Source of the DNA: Psychroflexus aestuariivivens
Lineage (GTDB): Bacteria > Bacteroidota > Bacteroidia > Flavobacteriales > Flavobacteriaceae
Reading direction: 5' to 3'
DNA: 64,000 bases
NCBI RefSeq assembly: GCF_004010055.1
Contig: NZ_RQVT01000018.1
Coordinates: 1-64,000 of the forward strand
Position 1 is the stretch's first letter. Every line of letters begins with the position of its first letter. Of this stretch, positions 17,478 through 25,065 are shown piece after piece. The position numbers and the translations under genes were made by a program. The notes beneath the pieces were generated by a model that was not told where the DNA came from, searched no databases, and was given only the letters and a program-made list of their open reading frames with translations.

Positions 17478-18122
17478 TTATTTGTTCCATTCAGCAGGAT
17501 TGGCCTGCCATTTTGTTAGTAATTCAACTTCTTCTTTATTGAGATAACTGCTTTTGTAAGCCTGATTTATCAACGTGTTGTAGTTGCTTAAAGTATAAAG
17601 ATCGACATTTTCTGACTTGAAATTTTCTTCTGCAATATCGAAACCATAGGTGAAAATTGCCATCATTCCTTTGACTTTGGCTTGGGCTTCTTCTTTAAGT
17701 GCTTTTACAGCATTCAAGCTACTTTTGCCAGTGCTAATAAGATCTTCAATAACCACAACATTCTGATGCGTATCTAATTTACCTTCAATTTGGTTTTTGC
17801 GACCGTGTTTTTTTGGTTCTGGACGAACATATACAAAGGGTAAACCCAGATAATCTGCTACAATTGCTCCAATACCAATAGCGCCAGTTGCTACGCCAGC
17901 AATAGCATCAGGTTTGCCAAATAATCCCTCAATTGGTTTTGCCATTTGTTCAACTATATAATTCCGAATTGGAGGGTAGGAGAGTATAATTCTGTTGTCG
18001 CAATAAATTGGAGAATGCCAACCACTTGCCCAAGTAAAAGGACTTTGTGGTTCTAATTTTATTGCGTTAATTTGCAGGAGTAATTCTGCAGTTTTTTTTG
18101 CGGTATTTTCATTTAAAATCAT
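17478..18122 (-). CDS. pyrE: Orotate phosphoribosyltransferase PyrE
   Basis: PyrE joins orotate to PRPP to make OMP, the fifth step of de novo pyrimidine synthesis. The 214-residue protein has the substrate region FTWASGWHSPIYCDNR, the flexible catalytic loop PEPKKHGRKNQIEG and the PRPP-binding motif VVVIEDLISTGKSS. Length fits the bacterial family. The ATG at 18122 faces the Nudix gene so closely that only 2-8 bases separate the start codons, and the best -7 element for pyrE lies within the first codons of the Nudix gene. The pyrE message is therefore leaderless or nearly so if that element is used. Confidence 0.95.
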   Translation of the reverse strand: MILNENTAKKTAELLLQINAIKLEPQSPFTWASGWHSPIYCDNRIILSYPPIRNYIVEQMAKPIEGLFGKPDAIAGVATGAIGIGAIVADYLGLPFVYVRPEPKKHGRKNQIEGKLDTHQNVVVIEDLISTGKSSLNAVKALKEEAQAKVKGMMAIFTYGFDIAEENFKSENVDLYTLSNYNTLINQAYKSSYLNKEEVELLTKWQANPAEWNK

Positions 18123-18127
18123 AAATG

Positions 18128-18135
18128 CAAATGTA
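18128..18135 (-). promoter_or_regulatory. Bacteroidetes -7 element for pyrE, inside the Nudix 5' region
   Basis: TACATTTG on the minus strand is an exact TAnnTTTG match and ends 5 bases before the pyrE ATG. A start site there would give almost no 5' untranslated leader. I see no clear -33 TTTG at 19-21 bases, so confidence is moderate. Confidence 0.4.
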
Positions 18136-18751
18136 TAAAGTTTTCGTTAATGATGTGCCGATTATATTATCTACACAAGAAAATATTGGATCGCAATATA
18201 CATCTATCTCCATCAAAAAAGCAAAGATAAAACGGCTCATTAAGCAAATAGAACAAGGAGAATTGCACTATCTCAACCTTTACCATAAGAAAGAAGACAA
18301 ACTACTAAAACATCTTAAAAAAAAGTTGAAAGTGGTAATTGCCGCCGGGGGGTTGGTGTACAATAAGAATAATGAAATTTTATTCATTTATCGAAATAAG
18401 AAGTGGGACTTGCCCAAAGGTAAAGCTGAAAACGGCGAACCTATTGAAACTACTGCTATTCGTGAAGTCGAAGAGGAAACAGCCGTCCAAAATCTCGAAA
18501 TTACACGATTTTTACAAACGACCTATCATATTTTGAAACGCAACGGAAAATACAAATTGAAAGAAACCCATTGGTATGAAATGCGAACTGATTTTGATGG
18601 CGAACTCGCTCCACAAATCAACGAAGGTATCAAGAAAGCCAAATGGAAAAATTTTGAAAAATCCCAAAAAGCACTCAATAAATCCTATGCCAATATCAAA
18701 TTACTTTTTCCAAAAGAATATTTAGTTGTGCACCCTAAAGATCGGATATAA
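18131..18751 (+). CDS. Nudix hydrolase
   Basis: A 206-residue protein; residues about 65-190 form a Nudix fold. The Nudix box runs from GKAENGE to REVEEETAV and matches Gx5Ex7REUxEExGU except that the last Gly is Ala. Nudix enzymes cleave nucleoside diphosphates linked to another moiety; the substrate here is not evident. The N-terminal 60 residues (KVFVNDVPIILST) are a family-specific extension. Two ATGs compete: 18125 (MQMYK) and 18131 (MYKVFVND); I prefer 18131 by similarity of the resulting N-terminus to what I recall from flavobacterial relatives. The 3' end overlaps the convergent M14 peptidase gene by 30 bases. Confidence 0.87.
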   Translation: MYKVFVNDVPIILSTQENIGSQYTSISIKKAKIKRLIKQIEQGELHYLNLYHKKEDKLLKHLKKKLKVVIAAGGLVYNKNNEILFIYRNKKWDLPKGKAENGEPIETTAIREVEEETAVQNLEITRFLQTTYHILKRNGKYKLKETHWYEMRTDFDGELAPQINEGIKKAKWKNFEKSQKALNKSYANIKLLFPKEYLVVHPKDRI

Positions 18752-20473
18752 ACGGTGTGTAGATTCATAATATTTAGACCGCTTGTGGATCCAATCTAAT
18801 TGTGCATACCAGTTTTTTGCAAATTTTGGATCTGAATTTTGTTTTTCTTCAAATTCAGCTTTTAGTTCAGGATTTTTAGCTAGAATTTCTATGGCTAAAT
18901 CTTCAAAAACGTAGGGTGAAAAACCTTCTTTTTGCTGCAAAATACTATCGAAAAAATTCCAATTGAAAAATGAATCTACAGCTTCGGGTTCCAAAGTTTC
19001 TAATAAATAACGAATGCCTTTTTGATTTGTATTTACAATGATATCACCACTTCTAAACTGTCGTTGCATAATTTCCGAAGAAACTTTTGTTTCACTATGT
19101 AGATAATGACCTTCATAGGGAGAATTTCTGGTTTTGAAATCTTCTATCCTATATGCCTCGACTTCCATTAAAGTGTCATTAAACAATCTTGTATAAGAAA
19201 TGTCATTCCATTTCAATAACTCAATCACCGATGTCCATTGCTGTGGAATGACATAGGATTTGGGGATTTTTACCGAATCAGTAGGCTTAAAACTGTTGTA
19301 ATATTTAATTTCTTTGTTATAAGGTTTCTCCCGGTTGAATTTAATTCGATCTAACCCAGTGACTTCGCTTTTCAATTTTTCAACTTCATAACCTAGAAAA
19401 TTTAATGTGGTATTTTGAGTTGAATCTACTTTAAAATTAATTGGGTAATACTCAGCTTCAACAAGTTTTTCAAAGCGATCTTGTCGTAAATTTTGAATTT
19501 CTTTTTGGTGCTTGTCAGAAATTTCTATGATGCTTTTCAACATACTAAGCGTGCCTTCAACTCTTTTGTTATAAGGCTTCAACATGTGAGTCTCAATCAT
19601 CAAACCTATAGAATTCCATAAACTTGTGTAACCTGTAGAATATCTTGGGGAATCGTTGAATTGCGTGAATCCATATTCAGGAGATTTATTGAAAACATTT
19701 ACATAAGGTGTGATTTTCCAAGATTTTTCTTCTAAATCGCGTTCTATATCAGGTCTGTAAGTTTGATTTAGAAATTCACCTAAATCTCCACCCAATTTAT
19801 TGTGTTGTGTAAATAAGTGCGTCAGCGTGTATTGATAATCTGCGCCATTGCTAACATGAGTATCAACAAAAATATCTGGCGAAATTTCATGATAAACTTC
19901 AAAAAAAGCCTTGCTGTTTTTGGAATCGGACTTAATGAAATCACGATTCAAGTCTAAATTCTTAGCATTGCCGCGAAATCCGTATTCCGCTGGACCTTTT
20001 TGATTGGTTCTTGAATATGAATTTCGATTTAATGCACCACCAACATTATAAATCGGAATGGCGTAAATTTCTATATTTTCTGGAATCTTGTAATCTCCTT
20101 TTGCCAAAGCTCGAAACAAAAGCATCGACGCATCAACACCATCGGGTTCACCGGGATGAATCCCATTATTAATTAGAATTTTTAATGGCGAATCACTGCC
20201 GTTTTCTTTAGAAAACTTTACCAATTTTAGTGGTTTTCCTATGTCTGTTTCATAATGTTCTTGAATGGAAACCGAGCTAAATTCTTCGGCTAGCTTTTCA
20301 TAAAAGTGAATCACTTCTTCATAAGTTGAAGTCGAATACCCTTTAGAATCTTCAAAGGTAGTAGTGATGTTGAATTCTTCCTCGTTTGTTTCATTTCCAT
20401 CATTTTCTTTAGTCTCATTTTTACAGCTGAACAGACTTAAAATAATGATGAATAATAGACTATATTTCCACAT
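18722..20473 (-). CDS. M14 family zinc carboxypeptidase-like lipoprotein
   Basis: A 583-residue exported metallopeptidase. The signal peptide ends in lipobox SLFSC, followed by a Glu/Asn-rich linker. The zinc site of family M14 is visible: HPGE in NNGIHPGEPDG at about residue 105 supplies His and Glu, and the second His is in FVDTHVSNGAD. A candidate general-base Glu is in LMIETHMLK. The C-terminal half (about residues 330-583) is an extra domain typical of bacterial M14 lipoproteins and of unknown fold. It probably trims peptides in the envelope. Divergent from the TonB receptor gene with 62 bases between the starts. Confidence 0.87.
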   Translation of the reverse strand: MWKYSLLFIIILSLFSCKNETKENDGNETNEEEFNITTTFEDSKGYSTSTYEEVIHFYEKLAEEFSSVSIQEHYETDIGKPLKLVKFSKENGSDSPLKILINNGIHPGEPDGVDASMLLFRALAKGDYKIPENIEIYAIPIYNVGGALNRNSYSRTNQKGPAEYGFRGNAKNLDLNRDFIKSDSKNSKAFFEVYHEISPDIFVDTHVSNGADYQYTLTHLFTQHNKLGGDLGEFLNQTYRPDIERDLEEKSWKITPYVNVFNKSPEYGFTQFNDSPRYSTGYTSLWNSIGLMIETHMLKPYNKRVEGTLSMLKSIIEISDKHQKEIQNLRQDRFEKLVEAEYYPINFKVDSTQNTTLNFLGYEVEKLKSEVTGLDRIKFNREKPYNKEIKYYNSFKPTDSVKIPKSYVIPQQWTSVIELLKWNDISYTRLFNDTLMEVEAYRIEDFKTRNSPYEGHYLHSETKVSSEIMQRQFRSGDIIVNTNQKGIRYLLETLEPEAVDSFFNWNFFDSILQQKEGFSPYVFEDLAIEILAKNPELKAEFEEKQNSDPKFAKNWYAQLDWIHKRSKYYESTHRLYPIFRVHN

Positions 20474-20535
20474 TTATATTTTTATTAGATTTATATAAAA
20501 TCATATTTTTTAATTTGCGCTACTAAATTATAATT

Positions 20536-22599
20536 TTGAAACATCTCTACCTGTTTTTTTTCTTTTTTTCTGCAATTCTTTTTAGTCAAAGTCAAAACGA
20601 TACCACAGATTTAAAAGAAGTTGTCATCAAAGCTGACTCAGAAATTCAATCAGATTTTCAGTCCGATGCCAATGTGTCTCTACTAAATCGACAAGATATT
20701 TTGCGCGGTGACCAAAGTATAATTACGCCAATTCTGAATCAAATTCCTGGCGTTTATATGCAGCAAGGCGGTCTGAATACTAATAAAATCAACATTCGTG
20801 GCATTGGTGCACGCGCCCAATACGAAACCAATCGACTAAAATTGTATTACGATAATATTCCACTAACCACCGCCAATGGAACATCAACTTTAGATGATAT
20901 TGATCTGACTAATATTTCTAATATAAAGGTTATCAAAGGACCTCAAGCAACTGAATTTGGTGCTGGTTTGGGTGGCGTTATCCAGTTAAAATCCAACTTA
21001 CCAAAAAAGGAAACCATAAATTCTGGATTAATTTTTGGAAGTTTCGATTATCTGAAACAAAACTACAGTTTAAGTCAGGCCACAGAAGATAAACAGATTT
21101 ATCTGTCTTACAATAATCTGAGTTCAGGCGGTTTCAGAGAAAATAGTGAATACCAGCGCGAATCTTATTTTCTGAATTCAAAATGGAAACTTTCTGAAAA
21201 TTCAGACTTGCAATTTTTAGGGCAGTTCACTTCCATGAAAGGTTTTATTCCAAGTTCACTTAGCAGAACTGATTTTGAAAACAATCCTGAATCTGCGGCA
21301 TTTACATGGGCGCAAGCCAAAGGCTACGAATCTTATGATAGTGGAACTTTTGGTTTGAATTGGTCTCAACATTACGACGAATTTTACACCCAAAACACTT
21401 CAGTATTTATGAATTTTAGAGATGCCTACGAGCCGCGACCATTTGATATTTTAGAAGATCAAAACATTGGCTTTGGAATTCGCCATGTTGGTGGTGTCCA
21501 ATTTTCTCTATTTGAAAAAGCAGCAGAAATAAAACTTGGAGGCGAATTTATGAAAGACGATTATGACGTTTCTACTTTTGAAAATTTATATGAACAAAAC
21601 AATAATCAAGGCAGTTTGCAAGGCGAAAAAATTTCAGATTTGAAACAAAACAGACAATACTTGGAATTGTTTTCCACTCTAAAAATTGAGTTGAATTCAA
21701 GGTGGAATTTTAAATTTGGCTTAGCAACCAACAAAACTAAATATGAAATTTCTGACCGTTTCTCGACTGGTGAAAATGCCCAAAACGGAAATTATGACTA
21801 CGATCGTGTGTGGTTGCCAAATTTTGTGAGTCAGTATCAATTTAGCGACAATCATAAAATATCAGCCTCCATAAGTCGCGGTTTCTCTGTGCCAACACTA
21901 GAGCAAAGTTTGACCGAGGAAGGTGTTTTCAATACAAATTTAAAACCCGAAAAGGCTTGGAACTATGAAGTTGGTTATCAATCCAAATGGTTTGGTAGTC
22001 AGCTTTTGGCAGAGGTCAATGCGTATTATATGAATGTTGAAAATCTATTGGTTGCTCGTCGTGTAGACGAAGATCGTTTTGTTGGCATAAATGCGGGTTC
22101 AACAATTCATCCTGGAATTGAATTTTCTTTCAAATCGAATTTAGATTTAGATGAATCATTACAAATTCAGCCTTATTTCTCAGGGAATTTCAATTTTTAT
22201 GAATTTGATACTTTTGTCGATGGCGATGATAATTTCAGCGGTAATGATTTGACAGGTGTGCCAGACAGACAACTAAATTTTGGCTTAGATGCGGTAATTT
22301 TTAATCGTTTGTATTTATTTTTTCAAACCAATGCGGTTTCAGAAATTCCATTGAAAGATGCAAATACGGAATTTACTGAATCTTATGCGTTTTCAAATTT
22401 GAAATTAGATTATAGATTTATAATTTTCAAGGAAATTCAAGTGTCATTAAGCGCTGGTGTTAATAATATGTTCAATGAAAAATATGCAGCAAGCATCGTA
22501 ACTAACGCCGTTGGTTTTGGTGGAAGTGAGCCTAGATATTTTTATCCAGGACAGGGTAGAAATTACTTTGGCGGTTTCAGATTGAGCTATAATTTTTAA
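20536..22599 (+). CDS. TonB-dependent outer membrane receptor
   Basis: A 687-residue TonB-dependent receptor. Translation appears to start at a TTG (20536), because this gives a normal signal peptide (MKHLYLFFFFFSAILFSQS) and the first in-frame ATG lies well inside the plug. A TonB-box-like segment (DLKEVVIKAD) is followed by the plug (IPGVYMQQGGLNTNKINIRG, then IKGPQATEFGAGLGGVI) and a 22-strand barrel ending in the terminal aromatic SYNF. There is no N-terminal carboxypeptidase-like domain and no SusD partner, so iron-chelate or cofactor uptake is likelier than polysaccharide uptake. Overlaps coaD by 4 bases at the 3' ends. Confidence 0.92.
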   Translation: MKHLYLFFFFFSAILFSQSQNDTTDLKEVVIKADSEIQSDFQSDANVSLLNRQDILRGDQSIITPILNQIPGVYMQQGGLNTNKINIRGIGARAQYETNRLKLYYDNIPLTTANGTSTLDDIDLTNISNIKVIKGPQATEFGAGLGGVIQLKSNLPKKETINSGLIFGSFDYLKQNYSLSQATEDKQIYLSYNNLSSGGFRENSEYQRESYFLNSKWKLSENSDLQFLGQFTSMKGFIPSSLSRTDFENNPESAAFTWAQAKGYESYDSGTFGLNWSQHYDEFYTQNTSVFMNFRDAYEPRPFDILEDQNIGFGIRHVGGVQFSLFEKAAEIKLGGEFMKDDYDVSTFENLYEQNNNQGSLQGEKISDLKQNRQYLELFSTLKIELNSRWNFKFGLATNKTKYEISDRFSTGENAQNGNYDYDRVWLPNFVSQYQFSDNHKISASISRGFSVPTLEQSLTEEGVFNTNLKPEKAWNYEVGYQSKWFGSQLLAEVNAYYMNVENLLVARRVDEDRFVGINAGSTIHPGIEFSFKSNLDLDESLQIQPYFSGNFNFYEFDTFVDGDDNFSGNDLTGVPDRQLNFGLDAVIFNRLYLFFQTNAVSEIPLKDANTEFTESYAFSNLKLDYRFIIFKEIQVSLSAGVNNMFNEKYAASIVTNAVGFGGSEPRYFYPGQGRNYFGGFRLSYNF

Positions 22600-23066
22600 A
22601 CTTTTCTATCTTTTTTCGCTCGAACTGCATTCGGTACTAAACTAGTGTAATCACCATTATTCCTGATAACATCTCGTACAATAGAGGAGGAGATATAGCT
22701 TTTTCCGCTTGAGGTTAATAAAAACACGGTTTCTATTTTTTCTAATTTTCGATTGGTGTGGGCAATGGCTTTTTCGAATTCAAAATCAGCTGGATTGCGC
22801 AAACCACGCAAAATGAAATTCGCTTTTTGAGTTTTACAATAATCGACAGTGAGGCCTTGGTAAGTATCTACTTTTATTTTTGGTTGTTTTTCAAAAGTTT
22901 TCTCCAAAAACTGCCTGCGCTCCTCTAGGGAGAACATATATTTTTTGTCTGCATTGATACCGATGGCAAGAATAATTTCATCAAAAAGCGTCAGACCTCG
23001 CATAATTATATCATAATGTCCAATAGTTACAGGGTCGAAAGAACCAGGAAAAACAGCACGTTTCAT
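22596..23066 (-). CDS. coaD: Phosphopantetheine adenylyltransferase CoaD
   Basis: CoaD transfers AMP from ATP to 4'-phosphopantetheine in coenzyme A synthesis. The 156-residue protein has the nucleotidyltransferase motif FPGSFDPVTIGHYDII (T/HxGH) and the C-terminal ISSSIVRDV that binds ATP phosphates, plus the substrate-contact LRGLRNPADFEFE. Length is normal. It follows ddl by 74 bases; that gap holds a possible own promoter (TTTG, 19 bases, TAACTTAC on the minus strand). Confidence 0.95.
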   Translation of the reverse strand: MKRAVFPGSFDPVTIGHYDIIMRGLTLFDEIILAIGINADKKYMFSLEERRQFLEKTFEKQPKIKVDTYQGLTVDYCKTQKANFILRGLRNPADFEFEKAIAHTNRKLEKIETVFLLTSSGKSYISSSIVRDVIRNNGDYTSLVPNAVRAKKDRKV

Positions 23067-23140
23067 AAAAATAATTTTCTGTAAGTTAATTAAAGTGAAT
23101 CTGGTTTCAAAATTAATTGTTTTGCTTTAGGATTTGGCTT

Positions 23141-24136
23141 CTATAAGTTTAAATCAGTTTGCTTGTCTAAAGCAACTTCTACCGCATTTCCAAAAAGTTC
23201 TTCCAGAGATATGCCACCGACTTTTGCTTGTTGTGGTAAAATACTTGCTTCGGTTAAACCTGGACAAGCATTACATTCTACAAAATGCGGTTCACCATTA
23301 TGGAAAATAAATTCAGAACGCGTTAAACCTTTTAGTTTGAGTAGTTTGAAAATATTTTCAGCAATATTTTGAACTTTCTGCTGTTGCTTTTCAGAAATTC
23401 TTGCAGGTGTAATTTCTTGAGATTTACCTAAATATTTGGCTTCAAAATCAAAAAATTCATTTTCAGAGACTATTTCTGTTACCGGCAAGGCTTTGATTTC
23501 TCCATCAATATTAATGACACCAACACTAACTTCCGTCCCATCTAGAAAAGATTCTATAATGACTTCGTGGTCTTCTTTGAAGGAATGTTCCAAAGCCGAT
23601 AAAATATCTTCTTCGTGTTTTACTTTTGAAATTCCATAGCTACTGCCAGCGCGATTAGCTTTGACAAAGCACGGTAAACCAACGGTTTCAACAACTTTTT
23701 TGGGGTCGACTTTGTCACCTTTATTAACGAAATAATTTTTAGCAGTTTTTATACCGTAAGCTTTCAAAACTGAAATACAATCACGTTTATTGAAAGTCAA
23801 AGCCGCCTGGTAATAATTGCTTGCTGTTTGGGGAATTCCCATAGTTTCTAAATAGGCCTGGAACAAGCCATCTTCACCAGGTGTGCCGTGAATAGTGTTG
23901 AAAACACAGTCGAAATGAATCAATTCATTATTGATTTCAACAGAAAAATCAGACTTATTTATAGGATAAGTTTTGCCATCATCGGTGGTGACAAACCAAT
24001 GCGTTTTCATAATACTGGCACGAAATACACGATAATTTGTTTTTGATAAATGTTGGTAAACCACTTCACCGCTTTTCAAGGAGATTTCAGCTTCACTGGA
24101 ATAACCGCCCATGGCGACAGCAATATTTTTTTTCAT
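23141..24136 (-). CDS. ddl: D-alanine--D-alanine ligase
   Basis: Ddl makes the D-Ala-D-Ala dipeptide for peptidoglycan with ATP. The 331-residue ATP-grasp protein has an N-terminal MGGYSSEAEISLKSG, the FNTIHGTPGEDGLFQAYLE segment, the ATP-grasp lid PCFVKANRAGSSYGISKV, and the metal-binding C-terminus FVECNACPGLTEASILP. The ATG at 24136 is preceded by a TAnnTTTG element. Neighbours are coaD downstream and an RluA-type enzyme upstream, a common flavobacterial neighbourhood. Confidence 0.95.
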   Translation of the reverse strand: MKKNIAVAMGGYSSEAEISLKSGEVVYQHLSKTNYRVFRASIMKTHWFVTTDDGKTYPINKSDFSVEINNELIHFDCVFNTIHGTPGEDGLFQAYLETMGIPQTASNYYQAALTFNKRDCISVLKAYGIKTAKNYFVNKGDKVDPKKVVETVGLPCFVKANRAGSSYGISKVKHEEDILSALEHSFKEDHEVIIESFLDGTEVSVGVINIDGEIKALPVTEIVSENEFFDFEAKYLGKSQEITPARISEKQQQKVQNIAENIFKLLKLKGLTRSEFIFHNGEPHFVECNACPGLTEASILPQQAKVGGISLEELFGNAVEVALDKQTDLNL

Positions 24137-24150
24137 GTCAAAATTTTGTT

Positions 24151-24158
24151 CAAATATA
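24151..24158 (-). promoter_or_regulatory. Bacteroidetes -7 element for ddl
   Basis: TATATTTG on the minus strand matches TAnnTTTG exactly and ends 14 bases before the ddl ATG. No clear -33 TTTG is present at the expected spacing. Confidence 0.4.
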
Positions 24159-24211
24159 ATTGAAGATTTTAAGGTGCGTATTTTTCAGGCTAGAAAAACT
24201 TCCTGTTGTTG

Positions 24212-24904
24212 CTAATTTTTAAGACAACTTTGCCACAAATTTTCCTTGGGTAAATCAGCTTCAAAAGTAATTGACTCTTTGCGAACAGGATGAATCAATC
24301 GTAAAGTTTTAGCATGCAAATGAATGCTGGCATCTTTGTTACTGCGGTCGAAACCATATTTTAAATCGCCTTTAATCGGACAACCAATGGCAGAAAGTTG
24401 GCTCCGGATTTGGTGATGTCGTCCGGTTTCCAATTTAATTTCCAACAAGAAATAATTGTCTAAGTTTTTTATGATATTATAATTCAGAATGGCTTTTTTT
24501 GAATTTTCAACAGGCTTAATATGTGCGTAGGATTTATTTTGTTTTGGATTTCTCTTCAAGTAATGAATAAGTTTAGCTGAAGGATTTTCAGGTTTATTTT
24601 TGACTAAAGCCCAATATATTTTGTCAGTATCATGCGCTGCAAAAGCCTTATTGAGTCGAGATAAAGCTTTGGAAGTTTTGGCAAATAAAATCACGCCGCT
24701 GGTTGGTCGATCCAAGCGATGTACCACGCCAAGATAAACATTTCCGGGTTTATTGTGTTTTGTTTTCAGATAAGATTTTACGATTTCACTCAAAGGTTTG
24801 TCACCAGTTTTGTCTCCTTGTACAATATCGCCAGGTCGCTTGTTTACAGCGATTAAATGATTGTCTTCGTAAAGTACTTGTAAATTTTCAGAAGTAGAAC
24901 TCAT
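24212..24904 (-). CDS. RluA family pseudouridine synthase
   Basis: A 230-residue enzyme that isomerises uridine to pseudouridine in rRNA or tRNA. The active-site motif HRLDRPTSGVILFAKT carries the catalytic Asp, and ETGRHHQIRSQLSAIGCPI and HLHAKTLRLIHP are the other conserved blocks. There is no N-terminal S4 RNA-binding domain, so it is the short RluA form; target position is not deducible. The next gene, ddl, lies 75 bases downstream on the same strand. Confidence 0.92.
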   Translation of the reverse strand: MSSTSENLQVLYEDNHLIAVNKRPGDIVQGDKTGDKPLSEIVKSYLKTKHNKPGNVYLGVVHRLDRPTSGVILFAKTSKALSRLNKAFAAHDTDKIYWALVKNKPENPSAKLIHYLKRNPKQNKSYAHIKPVENSKKAILNYNIIKNLDNYFLLEIKLETGRHHQIRSQLSAIGCPIKGDLKYGFDRSNKDASIHLHAKTLRLIHPVRKESITFEADLPKENLWQSCLKN

Positions 24905-25011
24905 TATTTTGAAATATTTGCGTGTGCAATGTAATAGAATTCATTTTTATAAGCAACGCAAGGGATTCTTGTTTATAATTAAATATTTAACATTTTTAAA
25001 CTAAAGAATTC

Positions 25012-25043
25012 GTTGGTAATTAAGTTTTTTAATTCTAGATTTG
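25012..25043 (+). promoter_or_regulatory. Bacteroidetes-type promoter for the M16 peptidase
   Basis: A GTTG -33-like box at 25012-25015, a 20-base spacer and TAGATTTG at 25036-25043 (exact TAnnTTTG) lie 23 bases before the ATG at 25066. Confidence 0.6.
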
Positions 25044-25065
25044 AAATTCAATCAAATTCTACATT

